Shown: positions 1-3,712 of the stretch, piece after piece | How the letters are laid out: each line of letters opens with the position of its first letter | Numbering within the stretch: position 1 is the stretch's first letter | NCBI GenBank assembly: GCA_028275145.1 | Contig: JAQCNG010000077.1 | Span: 1 to 5,316, forward strand | From: Halovenus sp. | Lineage (GTDB): Archaea; Halobacteriota; Halobacteria; Halobacteriales; Haloarculaceae | Length of the DNA: 5,316 nucleotides | Direction: 5' to 3' | Position numbers and translations under genes: made by a program | The notes under the pieces: model-generated | The model's input: the letters and a program-made list of their open reading frames with translations, nothing else | What the model was told of the DNA's origin: nothing | Databases searched by the model: none

Positions 1-1145
1 ACGACGTGTTCGGTCCCGCCGCGAGCGAGGATGGTGACGGCGGTTGCCGCCTCGCCACCCTCGATGAAGACGAGTTCGTCATCGGTGAACTTCTCGACGT
101 AGAGCTCCTCCGCGCTGCCGAGGTCGCTCTCCTCGAGCGTGTCGACCGAGCCGACGCGGCTCGCGCCCGTCGCGTCACAGACGTCGTCGACGGTGTCGCT
201 GTCGACGCCGTCGAACACGAGCAGGCCGTGGTCGACGAGGAACTCGCCGACCCGGTCGTCGACATCGCCGTCGAGGAACACGACGTCTGCCCCCGAGTCC
301 CCGAGTGTGTCGGCGTAGTCGCGCAACTGGTCGGTTTCGGCATCCAGCGCCGCGTTCAGCTGGTCCACGTTCGAGACCTGGTACTCGGCGTCGACGTTGC
401 TCTCGGCGATCTCGAGGTCCTCCTCGACGACTGCGATGCTCGCGTCGGTCACCGAGCGGGGCATCCCCTCGGTCACGCGGTCCTCGTCGACGATGACCCC
501 CTCGACGAGGTCCGTCGCGCTGGAGGAGCCACCCTCCTGGGTGTGCACGGTGACGTCGCCGCGCTCGCGCCCGCCGCCGTGACGGATGGCCTCGACGACT
601 GTCTCCGCGAGGTCGGCAGCCGGCAGGTCGCCGGTGCCTTTGCCGGTCATGCTCGACTCGGCGACCTGCAGGAGCTGTTCGTCGTTTAGGTCCGTGGCGA
701 CGACCTGCTCCTCGATTGCCTCCTGTGCGAACTCCGCGGCCCGGTGGTAGCCCTGGACGACCGTCGTCGGGTGGACGTCGTCGTCGAGCAGGCTCTCGGC
801 CTCGGAGAGCAGTTCACCGGAGAGCACCGATGCTGTTGTCGTGCCGTCGCCGACCTCCTCCTCCTGTGTCTCGGCGACGTCCGAGAGCATCTGTGCCGCG
901 GGGTGTTCGATGTCCATCTCGTCGAGAATCGTCGCGCCGTCGTTCGTGATGACGACGTTACCGTCGTCGGAGACGAGCATCTTGTCCATCCCGCGGGGGC
1001 CGAGAGTCGTGCGTACCGACTCGCTGACTGCTTTGCCCGCCGCGATGTTCGATGTCTGTGCGTCGTCACCGCTCGTGCGGTCCGTGTCCTCACTGAGAAT
1101 GAACATGGGTTGTCCGCCCATGCGTTGCTGTCCAGACTGTGACAT
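1..1145 (-). CDS. ths: Thermosome (group II chaperonin) subunit, C-terminal part cut by window edge
   Basis: ATP-dependent cytosolic chaperonin subunit that assembles into a double-ring folding chamber. The reverse strand encodes 381 residues from an ATG at 1145-1143 to the window edge; full-length family members have roughly 520-560. Visible family signatures are [10 protein letters not shown] (residues 47-56), ITNDGATIL (66-74) and the nucleotide-site GDGTTT (99-104, with catalytic-type D100). The apical-domain part has [17 protein letters not shown] (216-232), [10 protein letters not shown] (284-293) and [20 protein letters not shown] (362-381). The second catalytic Asp region and the C-terminal tail lie outside the window. 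The start is supported by GAGGT at 1158-1154, 8 nt upstream. Haloarchaea carry up to three paralogues (cct1-3). The Ser/Asp-rich, less conserved apical segment suggests one of the divergent ones, but I cannot assign which. It is divergent from the DUF5795-like gene and so has its own promoter. Confidence 0.95.
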   Translation of the reverse strand, partial: MSQSGQQRMGGQPMFILSEDTDRTSGDDAQTSNIAAGKAVSESVRTTLGPRGMDKMLVSDDGNVVITNDGATILDEMDIEHPAAQMLSDVAETQEEEVGDGTTTASVLSGELLSEAESLLDDDVHPTTVVQGYHRAAEFAQEAIEEQVVATDLNDEQLLQVAESSMTGKGTGDLPAADLAETVVEAIRHGGGRERGDVTVHTQEGGSSSATDLVEGVIVDEDRVTEGMPRSVTDASIAVVEEDLEIAESNVDAEYQVSNVDQLNAALDAETDQLRDYADTLGDSGADVVFLDGDVDDRVGEFLVDHGLLVFDGVDSDTVDDVCDATGASRVGSVDTLEESDLGSAEELYVEKFTDDELVFIEGGEAATAVTILARGGTEHV

Positions 1146-1200
1146 TGATTATTACCTCGTATAAATGGTCATTTGCGGTTCTACATAAATGTTTCTAGTC
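1146..1200 (-). promoter_or_regulatory. Thermosome promoter with SD and two TATA-like boxes
   Basis: Read on the minus strand, GAAAC (1195-1191) followed by ATTTATGT (1190-1183) looks like a BRE plus TATA box. It would place transcription start near 1161 and give a leader of about 16 nt containing GAGGT (1158-1154). A second TATA-like ATTTATAC lies at 1166-1159. Its expected start would fall inside the coding region, so the distal box is the better candidate. A 5-bp dyad, AAATG-GT-CATTT (1163-1174), sits between the distal box and the predicted start site. Confidence 0.6.
1163..1174. promoter_or_regulatory. Perfect palindrome in thermosome promoter, possible operator
   Basis: AAATG (1163-1167) and CATTT (1170-1174) are perfect inverted repeats with a 2-bp spacer. 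They overlap the proximal TATA-like box and lie just upstream of the start site predicted from the distal TATA box. A repressor bound here would block polymerase recruitment, as known for archaeal heat-shock repressors of the Phr type. That the site is an operator is inference; a 5-bp dyad in an AT-rich stretch can occur by chance. Confidence 0.3.
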
Positions 1201-1250
1201 TGAGTCGGGGTGACCCGTGCGGGCATGTGGCACGGAAACGGGCACAGCGG

Positions 1251-1317
1251 CGCTGGAGCGGAGAAATTCGGGTCAGATGCGTGGCCAGCAGGGCCTGTGG
1301 TGAGTGTCGCTCCAGCG
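1251..1317. repeat. 10-bp inverted repeat with an inner hairpin in the intergenic region
   Basis: CGCTGGAGCG (1251-1260) and CGCTCCAGCG (1308-1317) are perfect reverse complements separated by 47 nt. Inside, GGCC-AGCAG-GGCC (1283-1295) can form a short hairpin. The rest of the 256-bp gap between the thermosome and the DUF5795-like gene shows no convincing gene. An open frame from 1210 reads through it in frame with the downstream gene, but it has no start signal and is low in family-like content. Function unknown; possibly chance in GC-rich DNA. Confidence 0.3.
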
Positions 1318-1363
1318 GCGGGGGATGTCGTGCCCGACTCGGCGGTGACTGACCGTGTCGCGA

Positions 1364-1378
1364 CAGGAACGCTTAGGG
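1364..1378 (+). promoter_or_regulatory. Promoter of the DUF5795-like gene (leaderless)
   Basis: GGAACGCTTAGGG spans about 1366-1378, with the TATA-like CTTAGG at 1372-1377. Its centre lies about 27 bp before the ATG at 1402. That is the usual haloarchaeal spacing when transcription starts at or next to the start codon. No Shine-Dalgarno sequence precedes 1402, which fits a leaderless mRNA. Confidence 0.6.
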
Positions 1379-1401
1379 TTTTGGCGACCAACCCTGGACG
1401 T

Positions 1402-1629
1402 ATGAGCGACAACCGCGTGGTGCAGGGCCGAATGGTCACGCCCGAGCGCCTGGCGGAACTCATCGAGGACGAGAGCGTGATAGACGCAGAACCCATCCGG
1501 GACGCCGAGCAGCGCTGTCCAGACTGTGGCGGCGACGTGCTGGAGGTTGGGTACATGCCCTCCGCACTGGAGTTCGTGACAGGCTGGAAGTGCCAGGAGT
1601 GTGACTGGAACGACACTGACCGGGAGTAA
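1402..1629 (+). CDS. Small Cys4 zinc-ribbon protein, DUF5795-like
   Basis: A 75-residue protein beginning MSDNRVVQGRMVTPERLAEL. From memory, this opening and the DAEPI...CPDCGGDVLEVGYMP...EFVTGWKCQECDW pattern match the haloarchaeal family DUF5795, of unknown function. Two CxxC pairs are visible (CPDC at residues 41-44 and CQEC at 66-69), which would form a zinc ribbon. The frame extends upstream to 1210. I chose 1402 because the family-like sequence begins there, the TATA-like box is placed for a leaderless start, and the upstream extension is low-complexity Gly/Ala/Val sequence. It lies 49 nt before tRNA-Trp on the same strand and is best seen as a host gene. A nucleic-acid or regulatory role is plausible for such small zinc proteins but is not shown here. 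Confidence 0.85.
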   Translation: MSDNRVVQGRMVTPERLAELIEDESVIDAEPIRDAEQRCPDCGGDVLEVGYMPSALEFVTGWKCQECDWNDTDRE

Positions 1630-1640
1630 CCTCTGGAATC

Positions 1641-1655
1641 GAAATCCATTTAGGT
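1641..1655 (+). promoter_or_regulatory. Promoter of tRNA-Trp
   Basis: GAAATC (1641-1646, BRE-like) followed by CATTTAGG (1647-1654, TATA-like) is centred about 29 bp before the mature tRNA 5' end at 1679. It begins only 12 nt after the stop codon of the DUF5795-like gene, so the tRNA appears to have its own promoter. Confidence 0.55.
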
Positions 1656-1716
1656 CGAATCACCCAATCAGGGAGCGAGGGCTCGTGGCCTAGTCCGGGA
1701 AGGCGGCTGACTCCAG

Positions 1717-1819
1717 AGGCACTGTGCCCGGTGACGAGACTCCAGCTGATATACTGAGCGGCCGGCTGATCACCGGCCGCGCTGATGACCCTCTGGAGTA
1801 CCGAGGCACATCCGGAGAT
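1717..1819 (+). ncRNA. tRNA-Trp intron acting as a box C/D methylation guide RNA
   Basis: The intron contains box C GTGACGA (1731-1737), box D' CTGA (1754-1757), box C' CTGATGA (1782-1788) and box D CCGA (1801-1804). The guide before D (1790-1799) pairs over 10 bp with 1710-1719. Its fifth base from the box (G1796) sits opposite C34 (1713). The guide before D' (1745-1752) pairs over 8 bp with 1818-1825, and its fifth base (A1749) sits opposite U39 (1821). This predicts 2'-O-methylation of C34 and U39, the two sites known for the Haloferax volcanii tRNA-Trp intron, which is of about the same length. TGTGCC (1723-1728) and GGCACA (1805-1810) close the C/D k-turn end. An 8-bp hairpin, GCGGCCGG/CCGGCCGC (1758-1765 with 1773-1780), fills the D'-C' interval. 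Confidence 0.93.
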
Positions 1820-1830
1820 ATCAGCCGATC

Positions 1831-1855
1831 GGGGGTTCAAATCCCTCCGAGCCCA
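1831..1855 (+). other. Putative attachment (att) core at the tRNA-Trp 3' end
   Basis: Haloarchaeal proviruses and integrative plasmids commonly recombine within the T arm and acceptor end of tRNA genes and rebuild the 3' end. Gene style changes abruptly at 1855, from spaced host genes to packed overlapping micro-genes. No second copy of this segment and no integrase lie in the window. The call rests on position and context only, and the exact core is unknown. Confidence 0.45.
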
Positions 1856-1860
1856 TACCG

Positions 1861-1873
1861 TTCTTTAATCTTT
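1861..1873 (+). terminator. T-rich tract after tRNA-Trp, likely terminator
   Basis: TTCTTTAATCTTT starts 6 nt after the mature tRNA 3' end. Archaeal RNA polymerase terminates at such oligo-T stretches without needing a hairpin. The same bases include a TATA-like element for the following operon. Confidence 0.45.
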
Positions 1874-1895
1874 CCCCGGGTTTCTTATGTAATGA
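1862..1895 (+). promoter_or_regulatory. Candidate promoter of the micro-gene operon
   Basis: The TATA-like CTTTAATC (1863-1870) predicts transcription start near 1892. That gives a leader of about 30 nt which keeps the SD at 1910-1916. It lies directly against the tRNA and inside its presumed terminator. A second AT-rich patch at 1883-1893 would start transcription inside or after the SD and is less likely. The operon might instead rely on read-through from the tRNA. Confidence 0.4.
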
Positions 1896-1909
1896 ACCAG
1901 CGGTTCAGC

Positions 1910-1916
1910 GGAGGTG
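1910..1916 (+). promoter_or_regulatory. Shine-Dalgarno GGAGGTG deciding a GTG start
   Basis: GGAGGTG is fully complementary to the archaeal 16S rRNA 3' tail and ends 6 nt before GTG at 1923. This selects that start over the ATG at 1892, which is in another frame and would read through the SD. Confidence 0.8.
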
Positions 1917-1922
1917 GTCAGC

Positions 1923-2042
1923 GTGAGCAGTCGCCGCGCTATCCAGCGGTTCGACCCCGATCACTGCGAGTTCTGCGGCCAGGAGATTGTCGATACAGAC
2001 CAGAAGTGTCCAGCGCTGCCTGATGGGAGGTGTCGGCCATGA
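1923..2042 (+). CDS. Micro-protein with a Cys4-type zinc-finger pattern (39 aa)
   Basis: First gene after the tRNA, starting with GTG and ending in an ATGA overlap with the next gene. The 39 residues begin MSSRRAIQRFDPDHCEFCGQ and contain four cysteines, C15-xx-C18 and C29-x7-C37, enough to bind one zinc ion. I do not recognise a named family. Haloarchaeal genomes and their mobile elements hold many such small CxxC proteins, some implicated in regulation. The start is supported by an ideal SD with 6-nt spacing. The frame is too short for common gene finders and may be missing from annotations. Its place at the head of an overlapping gene series, directly after a tRNA, suggests an early or regulatory gene of an integrated element; that is inference. 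Confidence 0.75.
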   Translation: MSSRRAIQRFDPDHCEFCGQEIVDTDQKCPALPDGRCRP

Positions 2043-2197
2043 GTCACCCCACCTGCAGCATCTGTGGGAGGGAGGCTGACGGAGCAAATCATGTTCGCGT
2101 CGAGGTTGCGCGCGTCCCGCCGGAAGAACCGCCGAAAACCTACTACTTCCATCCCTGGTGCTTCGAGAACGCCCAGTCTTGGGAGCGTGGTGTCTGA
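2039..2197 (+). CDS. Micro-protein with a CCHC zinc-finger pattern (52 aa)
   Basis: ATG at 2039 overlaps the previous stop by 4 nt (ATGA). GGAGGTG at 2026-2032 gives a 6-nt spacing. The protein begins MSHPTCSICGREADGANHVR and ends near FHPWCFENAQSWERGV. C6-xx-C9 plus H38-xx-C41 form a plausible treble-clef or zinc-knuckle site. The linker between them (residues 17-36) is a probable beta hairpin rich in Val and Pro. I recognise no named family. Tight coupling to both neighbours argues for co-translation with the other zinc micro-proteins. The sequence could be a nucleic-acid or protein-binding adaptor, but nothing in it shows a specific function. Confidence 0.75.
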   Translation: MSHPTCSICGREADGANHVRVEVARVPPEEPPKTYYFHPWCFENAQSWERGV

Positions 2198-2478
2198 TGC
2201 CGGGCGACCAGCACGAGGGCCGCCACGCGCCACGGCCCGACCCAGCAAGCAATCCGCGTGCGTGCTCCCGGTGTGGCGTTGTCATCGGTCTTCGGGGTGG
2301 CGACCTCTGTGACCGCTGTGCTCGGAGCGTTGGTGCGAAGCCACCCATCGAGCGCTGCATCCACTGTGGCAGTCGGGCACCCCAAGAGCAGATGGAGAGC
2401 ATCGATATCTCGACCGACGAGGAATACTACCCGGAGATTCGCTATCTCTGCCGCGAGTGCTCGGGGGGTGAGCCGTAA
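2197..2478 (+). CDS. Double zinc-ribbon protein (93 aa)
   Basis: The start overlaps the previous stop by one base (TGATG). The protein begins MPGDQHEGRHAPRPDPASNP and then has two four-Cys units. The first is C23-xx-C26 with C38-xx-C41. The second is C54-xx-C57 with C85-xx-C88, its pairs separated by an acidic stretch containing STDEEYYPEIRYLC. This is a tandem zinc-ribbon layout without a catalytic motif, so a binding role is more likely than an enzyme. The frame extends upstream to 2158, but that would overlap the previous gene by about 40 nt, so 2197 is preferred. The SD is weak (GGGAG at 2181-2185, 11-nt spacing), so translation is probably coupled to the upstream gene. No named family recognised. 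Confidence 0.8.
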   Translation: MPGDQHEGRHAPRPDPASNPRACSRCGVVIGLRGGDLCDRCARSVGAKPPIERCIHCGSRAPQEQMESIDISTDEEYYPEIRYLCRECSGGEP

Positions 2479-2783
2479 TGAGTCTGAAGAAGAACATCCG
2501 GCTGTACGGCGGTGTCTGTCCGGACTGTGGACTGTTCCTCTGGCGGTACCTCAAACGCCGGAGCGCGAAAAGCGGGGTTCCCGGCGTCCACCTCCGTTGC
2601 TCGGAGTGTACCGCCATCGCCTACGCGCGCCCCGTGCGCTCGCGCACCATCCGGCAGGAACCCGAGTGGGTCGCCGACCCGGAGCAGGTCGTCGGGTGGT
2701 TCGAGACGAACATGGTCGAGCTCAAGACGAGCGGGGTCGGGACCGACGCAGTCGCCACGACTGACGGAGGTGAGCAGACGTGA
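2478..2783 (+). CDS. Single zinc-ribbon protein (101 aa)
   Basis: TAATG overlap with the previous gene; GGGGGTGA (2464-2471) lies 6 nt before the ATG. The protein begins MSLKKNIRLYGGVCPDCGLF. C14-xx-C17 and C41-xx-C44 form a zinc ribbon whose middle is strongly basic (RYLKRRSAKSG), as expected for nucleic-acid contact. The C-terminal half (about 50-100) is acidic and has no cysteines; a helix around EWVADPEQVVGWFETNMVEL is likely. The last residues, DGGEQT, are encoded by the SD of the next gene, so the tail may be a by-product of the translational junction. Unknown family; a DNA- or RNA-binding regulator is a reasonable guess. Confidence 0.85.
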   Translation: MSLKKNIRLYGGVCPDCGLFLWRYLKRRSAKSGVPGVHLRCSECTAIAYARPVRSRTIRQEPEWVADPEQVVGWFETNMVELKTSGVGTDAVATTDGGEQT

Positions 2784-2784
2784 C
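2763..2784 (+). repeat. Repeated SD/stop/GTG junction, copy 1
   Basis: GACGGAGGTGAGCAG then ACGTGAC: 22 nt that recur at 3399-3420 with a single mismatch (A2778 against C3414). It holds the SD GGAGGTGA (2766-2773), the stop TGA of one gene and the overlapping GTG of the next. The encoded tail is DGGEQ in both upstream genes. Confidence 0.8.
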
Positions 2785-3013
2785 CACCGGTTTCGTCGTC
2801 CAGCTGGCCGACGATCACTCCGGCTACTGCGTCGAGAGTTTCCGGGGGTTCACCTACTGCGGCGAGCGGTTCGACCCGACCGCCGTCGAGCGCGAAGTGT
2901 ACGCCGTCGGCAGAGAGAGCGGCCACCCACACGACACGCTCTGTTTCGACTGCGCGACAGTCGACAGTCACGCACTCCGTGGGGCTGCTCGGGAGGTGCT
3001 CGCAGATGCCTGA
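2780..3013 (+). CDS. Micro-protein with Cys/His cluster (77 aa)
   Basis: GTG start in a GTGA overlap with the preceding stop, preceded by GGAGGTGA with 6-nt spacing. The protein begins MTTGFVVQLADDHSGYCVES. Possible metal ligands are C17, C27, H49/H51 and C55-xx-C58 (LCFDC), so a zinc site of the type C27...H51/C55-C58 is plausible but less regular than in its neighbours. The C-terminus (HALRGAAREVLADA) is a probable amphipathic helix. No family recognised. Its place inside the overlapping series implies co-expression with the zinc-ribbon genes. Confidence 0.8.
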   Translation: MTTGFVVQLADDHSGYCVESFRGFTYCGERFDPTAVEREVYAVGRESGHPHDTLCFDCATVDSHALRGAAREVLADA

Positions 3014-3419
3014 GGACTGGACAATCGAGTTCGAGGGCTTCGCGTTTGCGCCCATCCCGCAGTCATGGCTGGCCCATCCCCACGCCGAGGACCGCGAGCG
3101 TCACGAGGGCCCGCGATTGTTCGCTGTCTCGGCGGCCACCTACGGCCGCCGGACGCTCAAAGTCCGCTACGGTGAGCCCCGCACCGGCGAGGTACTCGTG
3201 TTGCGGTTGCCCGCCTGCGAACACGATACCGGGGTCGTTCCCGAGGGGCTGGTGACCGGCGAGGGCTGGACTCGGTCGCTGACGCCGTCTCCGCGCACTG
3301 AGCCCCGGGACGTGCTTCGAGCACCCGAACAGGAGTATCTCCGGACGCTGTGGGCCGATAGCGCACTCTTGCCGGGTGGGTCACAGCGTGCTGTCGCCGA
3401 CGGAGGTGAGCAGCCGTGA
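3006..3419 (+). CDS. Protein of unknown function (137 aa)
   Basis: The ATG at 3006 is chosen over the in-frame GTG at 2979 because GGAGGTG (2992-2998) precedes it by 7 nt. It overlaps the previous gene by 8 nt. The protein starts MPEDWTIEFEGFAFAPIPQS. It has a strand-rich middle (RTLKVRYGE, GEVLVLRLPACEHDTG) and a helical C-terminal part (EPRDVLRAPEQEYLRTLWAD). There is only one cysteine (residue 80) and no paired zinc motif, so it differs from the other small genes. The tail ends ADGGEQP, encoded by the second copy of the SD junction. No family recognised; a small beta-rich domain is likely. It could be a structural or regulatory partner of the zinc proteins, but nothing shows this directly. 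Confidence 0.82.
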   Translation: MPEDWTIEFEGFAFAPIPQSWLAHPHAEDRERHEGPRLFAVSAATYGRRTLKVRYGEPRTGEVLVLRLPACEHDTGVVPEGLVTGEGWTRSLTPSPRTEPRDVLRAPEQEYLRTLWADSALLPGGSQRAVADGGEQP

Positions 3420-3420
3420 C
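3399..3420 (+). repeat. Repeated SD/stop/GTG junction, copy 2
   Basis: Matches 2763-2784 at 21 of 22 positions. It contains GGAGGTGA (3402-3409), TGA at 3417-3419 and the overlapping GTG at 3416-3418. Shared strength and layout suggest duplication, or strong selection for one coupling signal. Confidence 0.8.
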
Positions 3421-3592
3421 GGAGCGTGATGGTTGGTTCTACCTCTATGCCTGGGCCCGCGAGGAGAACTGGCGCGGGCGCAACAACGGACGCCGGCATA
3501 GTGATCGCGCACAGGAGCGCCGCGAGTATCCTGGGGAGACAACTGAGACGGCCCTGTCAGACTTCCCCGGAGGTGGTGAGAGTGTCGAGTGA
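3416..3592 (+). CDS. Micro-protein of unknown function (58 aa)
   Basis: GTG start in a GTGA overlap, with GGAGGTGA (3402-3409) 6 nt upstream. The protein begins MTERDGWFYLYAWAREENWR and has an aromatic N-terminus (W7, F8, Y9, Y11, W13, W19). An Arg-rich patch follows at residues 20-36 (RGRNNGRRHSDRAQERR), then a flexible acidic tail. There are no cysteines. The aromatic helix plus Arg patch could bind nucleic acid or a partner protein. The tail residues FPGGGESVE come partly from the next gene's SD. No family recognised. This frame is absent from simple ATG-only gene calls. Confidence 0.68.
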   Translation: MTERDGWFYLYAWAREENWRGRNNGRRHSDRAQERREYPGETTETALSDFPGGGESVE

Positions 3593-3710
3593 CGACGACT
3601 GGGACCCAGAGCCGGCCGACCTCCGTGAGGACGAGCAGGAGGACGAGGACACCCACGCCGAGCGCATCGCCGAACAACTCCGGATGCTCGACGAGGACAG
3701 CGGAGAGTAG
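3582..3710 (+). CDS. Very acidic micro-protein (42 aa)
   Basis: GTG at 3582 is preceded by GGAGGTG (3569-3575) with 6-nt spacing and overlaps the previous gene by 11 nt. The protein starts MSSDDDWDPEPADLREDEQE. Nineteen of its 42 residues are Asp or Glu. A C-terminal amphipathic helix is likely (HAERIAEQLRMLDED). There is no cysteine. The frame stays open upstream to 3426, but that would overlap almost all of the previous gene, so the SD-supported start is preferred. It might be a partner or regulator of the large protein 2 nt downstream, or a DNA-mimic-like acidic peptide. Both are guesses, since high acidity is normal in halophiles. Confidence 0.65.
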   Translation: MSSDDDWDPEPADLREDEQEDEDTHAERIAEQLRMLDEDSGE

Positions 3711-3712
3711 CC

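Larger units (their letters stand above)
1679..1855 (+). tRNA. tRNA-Trp (CCA anticodon) with a 103-nt intron
   Basis: All arms of the cloverleaf fold. The acceptor pairs GGGCTCG (1679-1685) with CGAGCCC (1848-1854). The D stem pairs GCCT (1688-1691) with AGGC (1701-1704). The anticodon stem pairs GCTGA (1706-1710) with TCAGC (1821-1825). The T arm is GGGGG-TTCAAAT-CCCTC (1831-1847) with one G.U pair. The loop reads C-T-CCA-G (1711-1716), so the anticodon is CCA, followed by an intron after position 37; A38 is 1820. The discriminator is A73 (1855) and CCA is not encoded. At the splice sites, CTCC (1711-1714) pairs with GGAG (1814-1817). This is flanked by 3-nt bulges AGA (1715-1717) and ATA (1818-1820), each cut after its second base. 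That is a canonical archaeal bulge-helix-bulge for the splicing endonuclease. Confidence 0.97.

Noticed and set aside
6..1142. Plus-strand open frames opposite the thermosome gene
   Set aside because: The minus strand encodes clear chaperonin signatures; these frames are antisense shadows.
1210..1401. N-terminal extension of the DUF5795-like gene
   Set aside because: The promoter spacing and family-like start point to 1402; the extension overlaps the promoter and has no start signal.
1746..1749. CTGA as an alternative box D' in the intron
   Set aside because: The sequence before it has the same sense as the anticodon loop, so it does not guide to the tRNA; CTGA at 1754-1757 satisfies the fifth-base rule for U39.
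1758..1780. GC-rich hairpin as a transcription terminator
   Set aside because: It lies inside the tRNA intron between guide boxes and has no following T tract.
1851..1855. GCCCA at the tRNA end as the nick motif I recall from some pleolipovirus genomes
   Set aside because: The same five bases also occur at 2171-2175 and 3050-3054 and are forced here by the acceptor stem, so they say nothing about element type.
1892..2023. ATG-started frame just before the first micro-gene
   Set aside because: It reads through the SD, gives an Arg/Pro-rich product without motifs and conflicts with the SD-supported GTG frame with paired cysteines.
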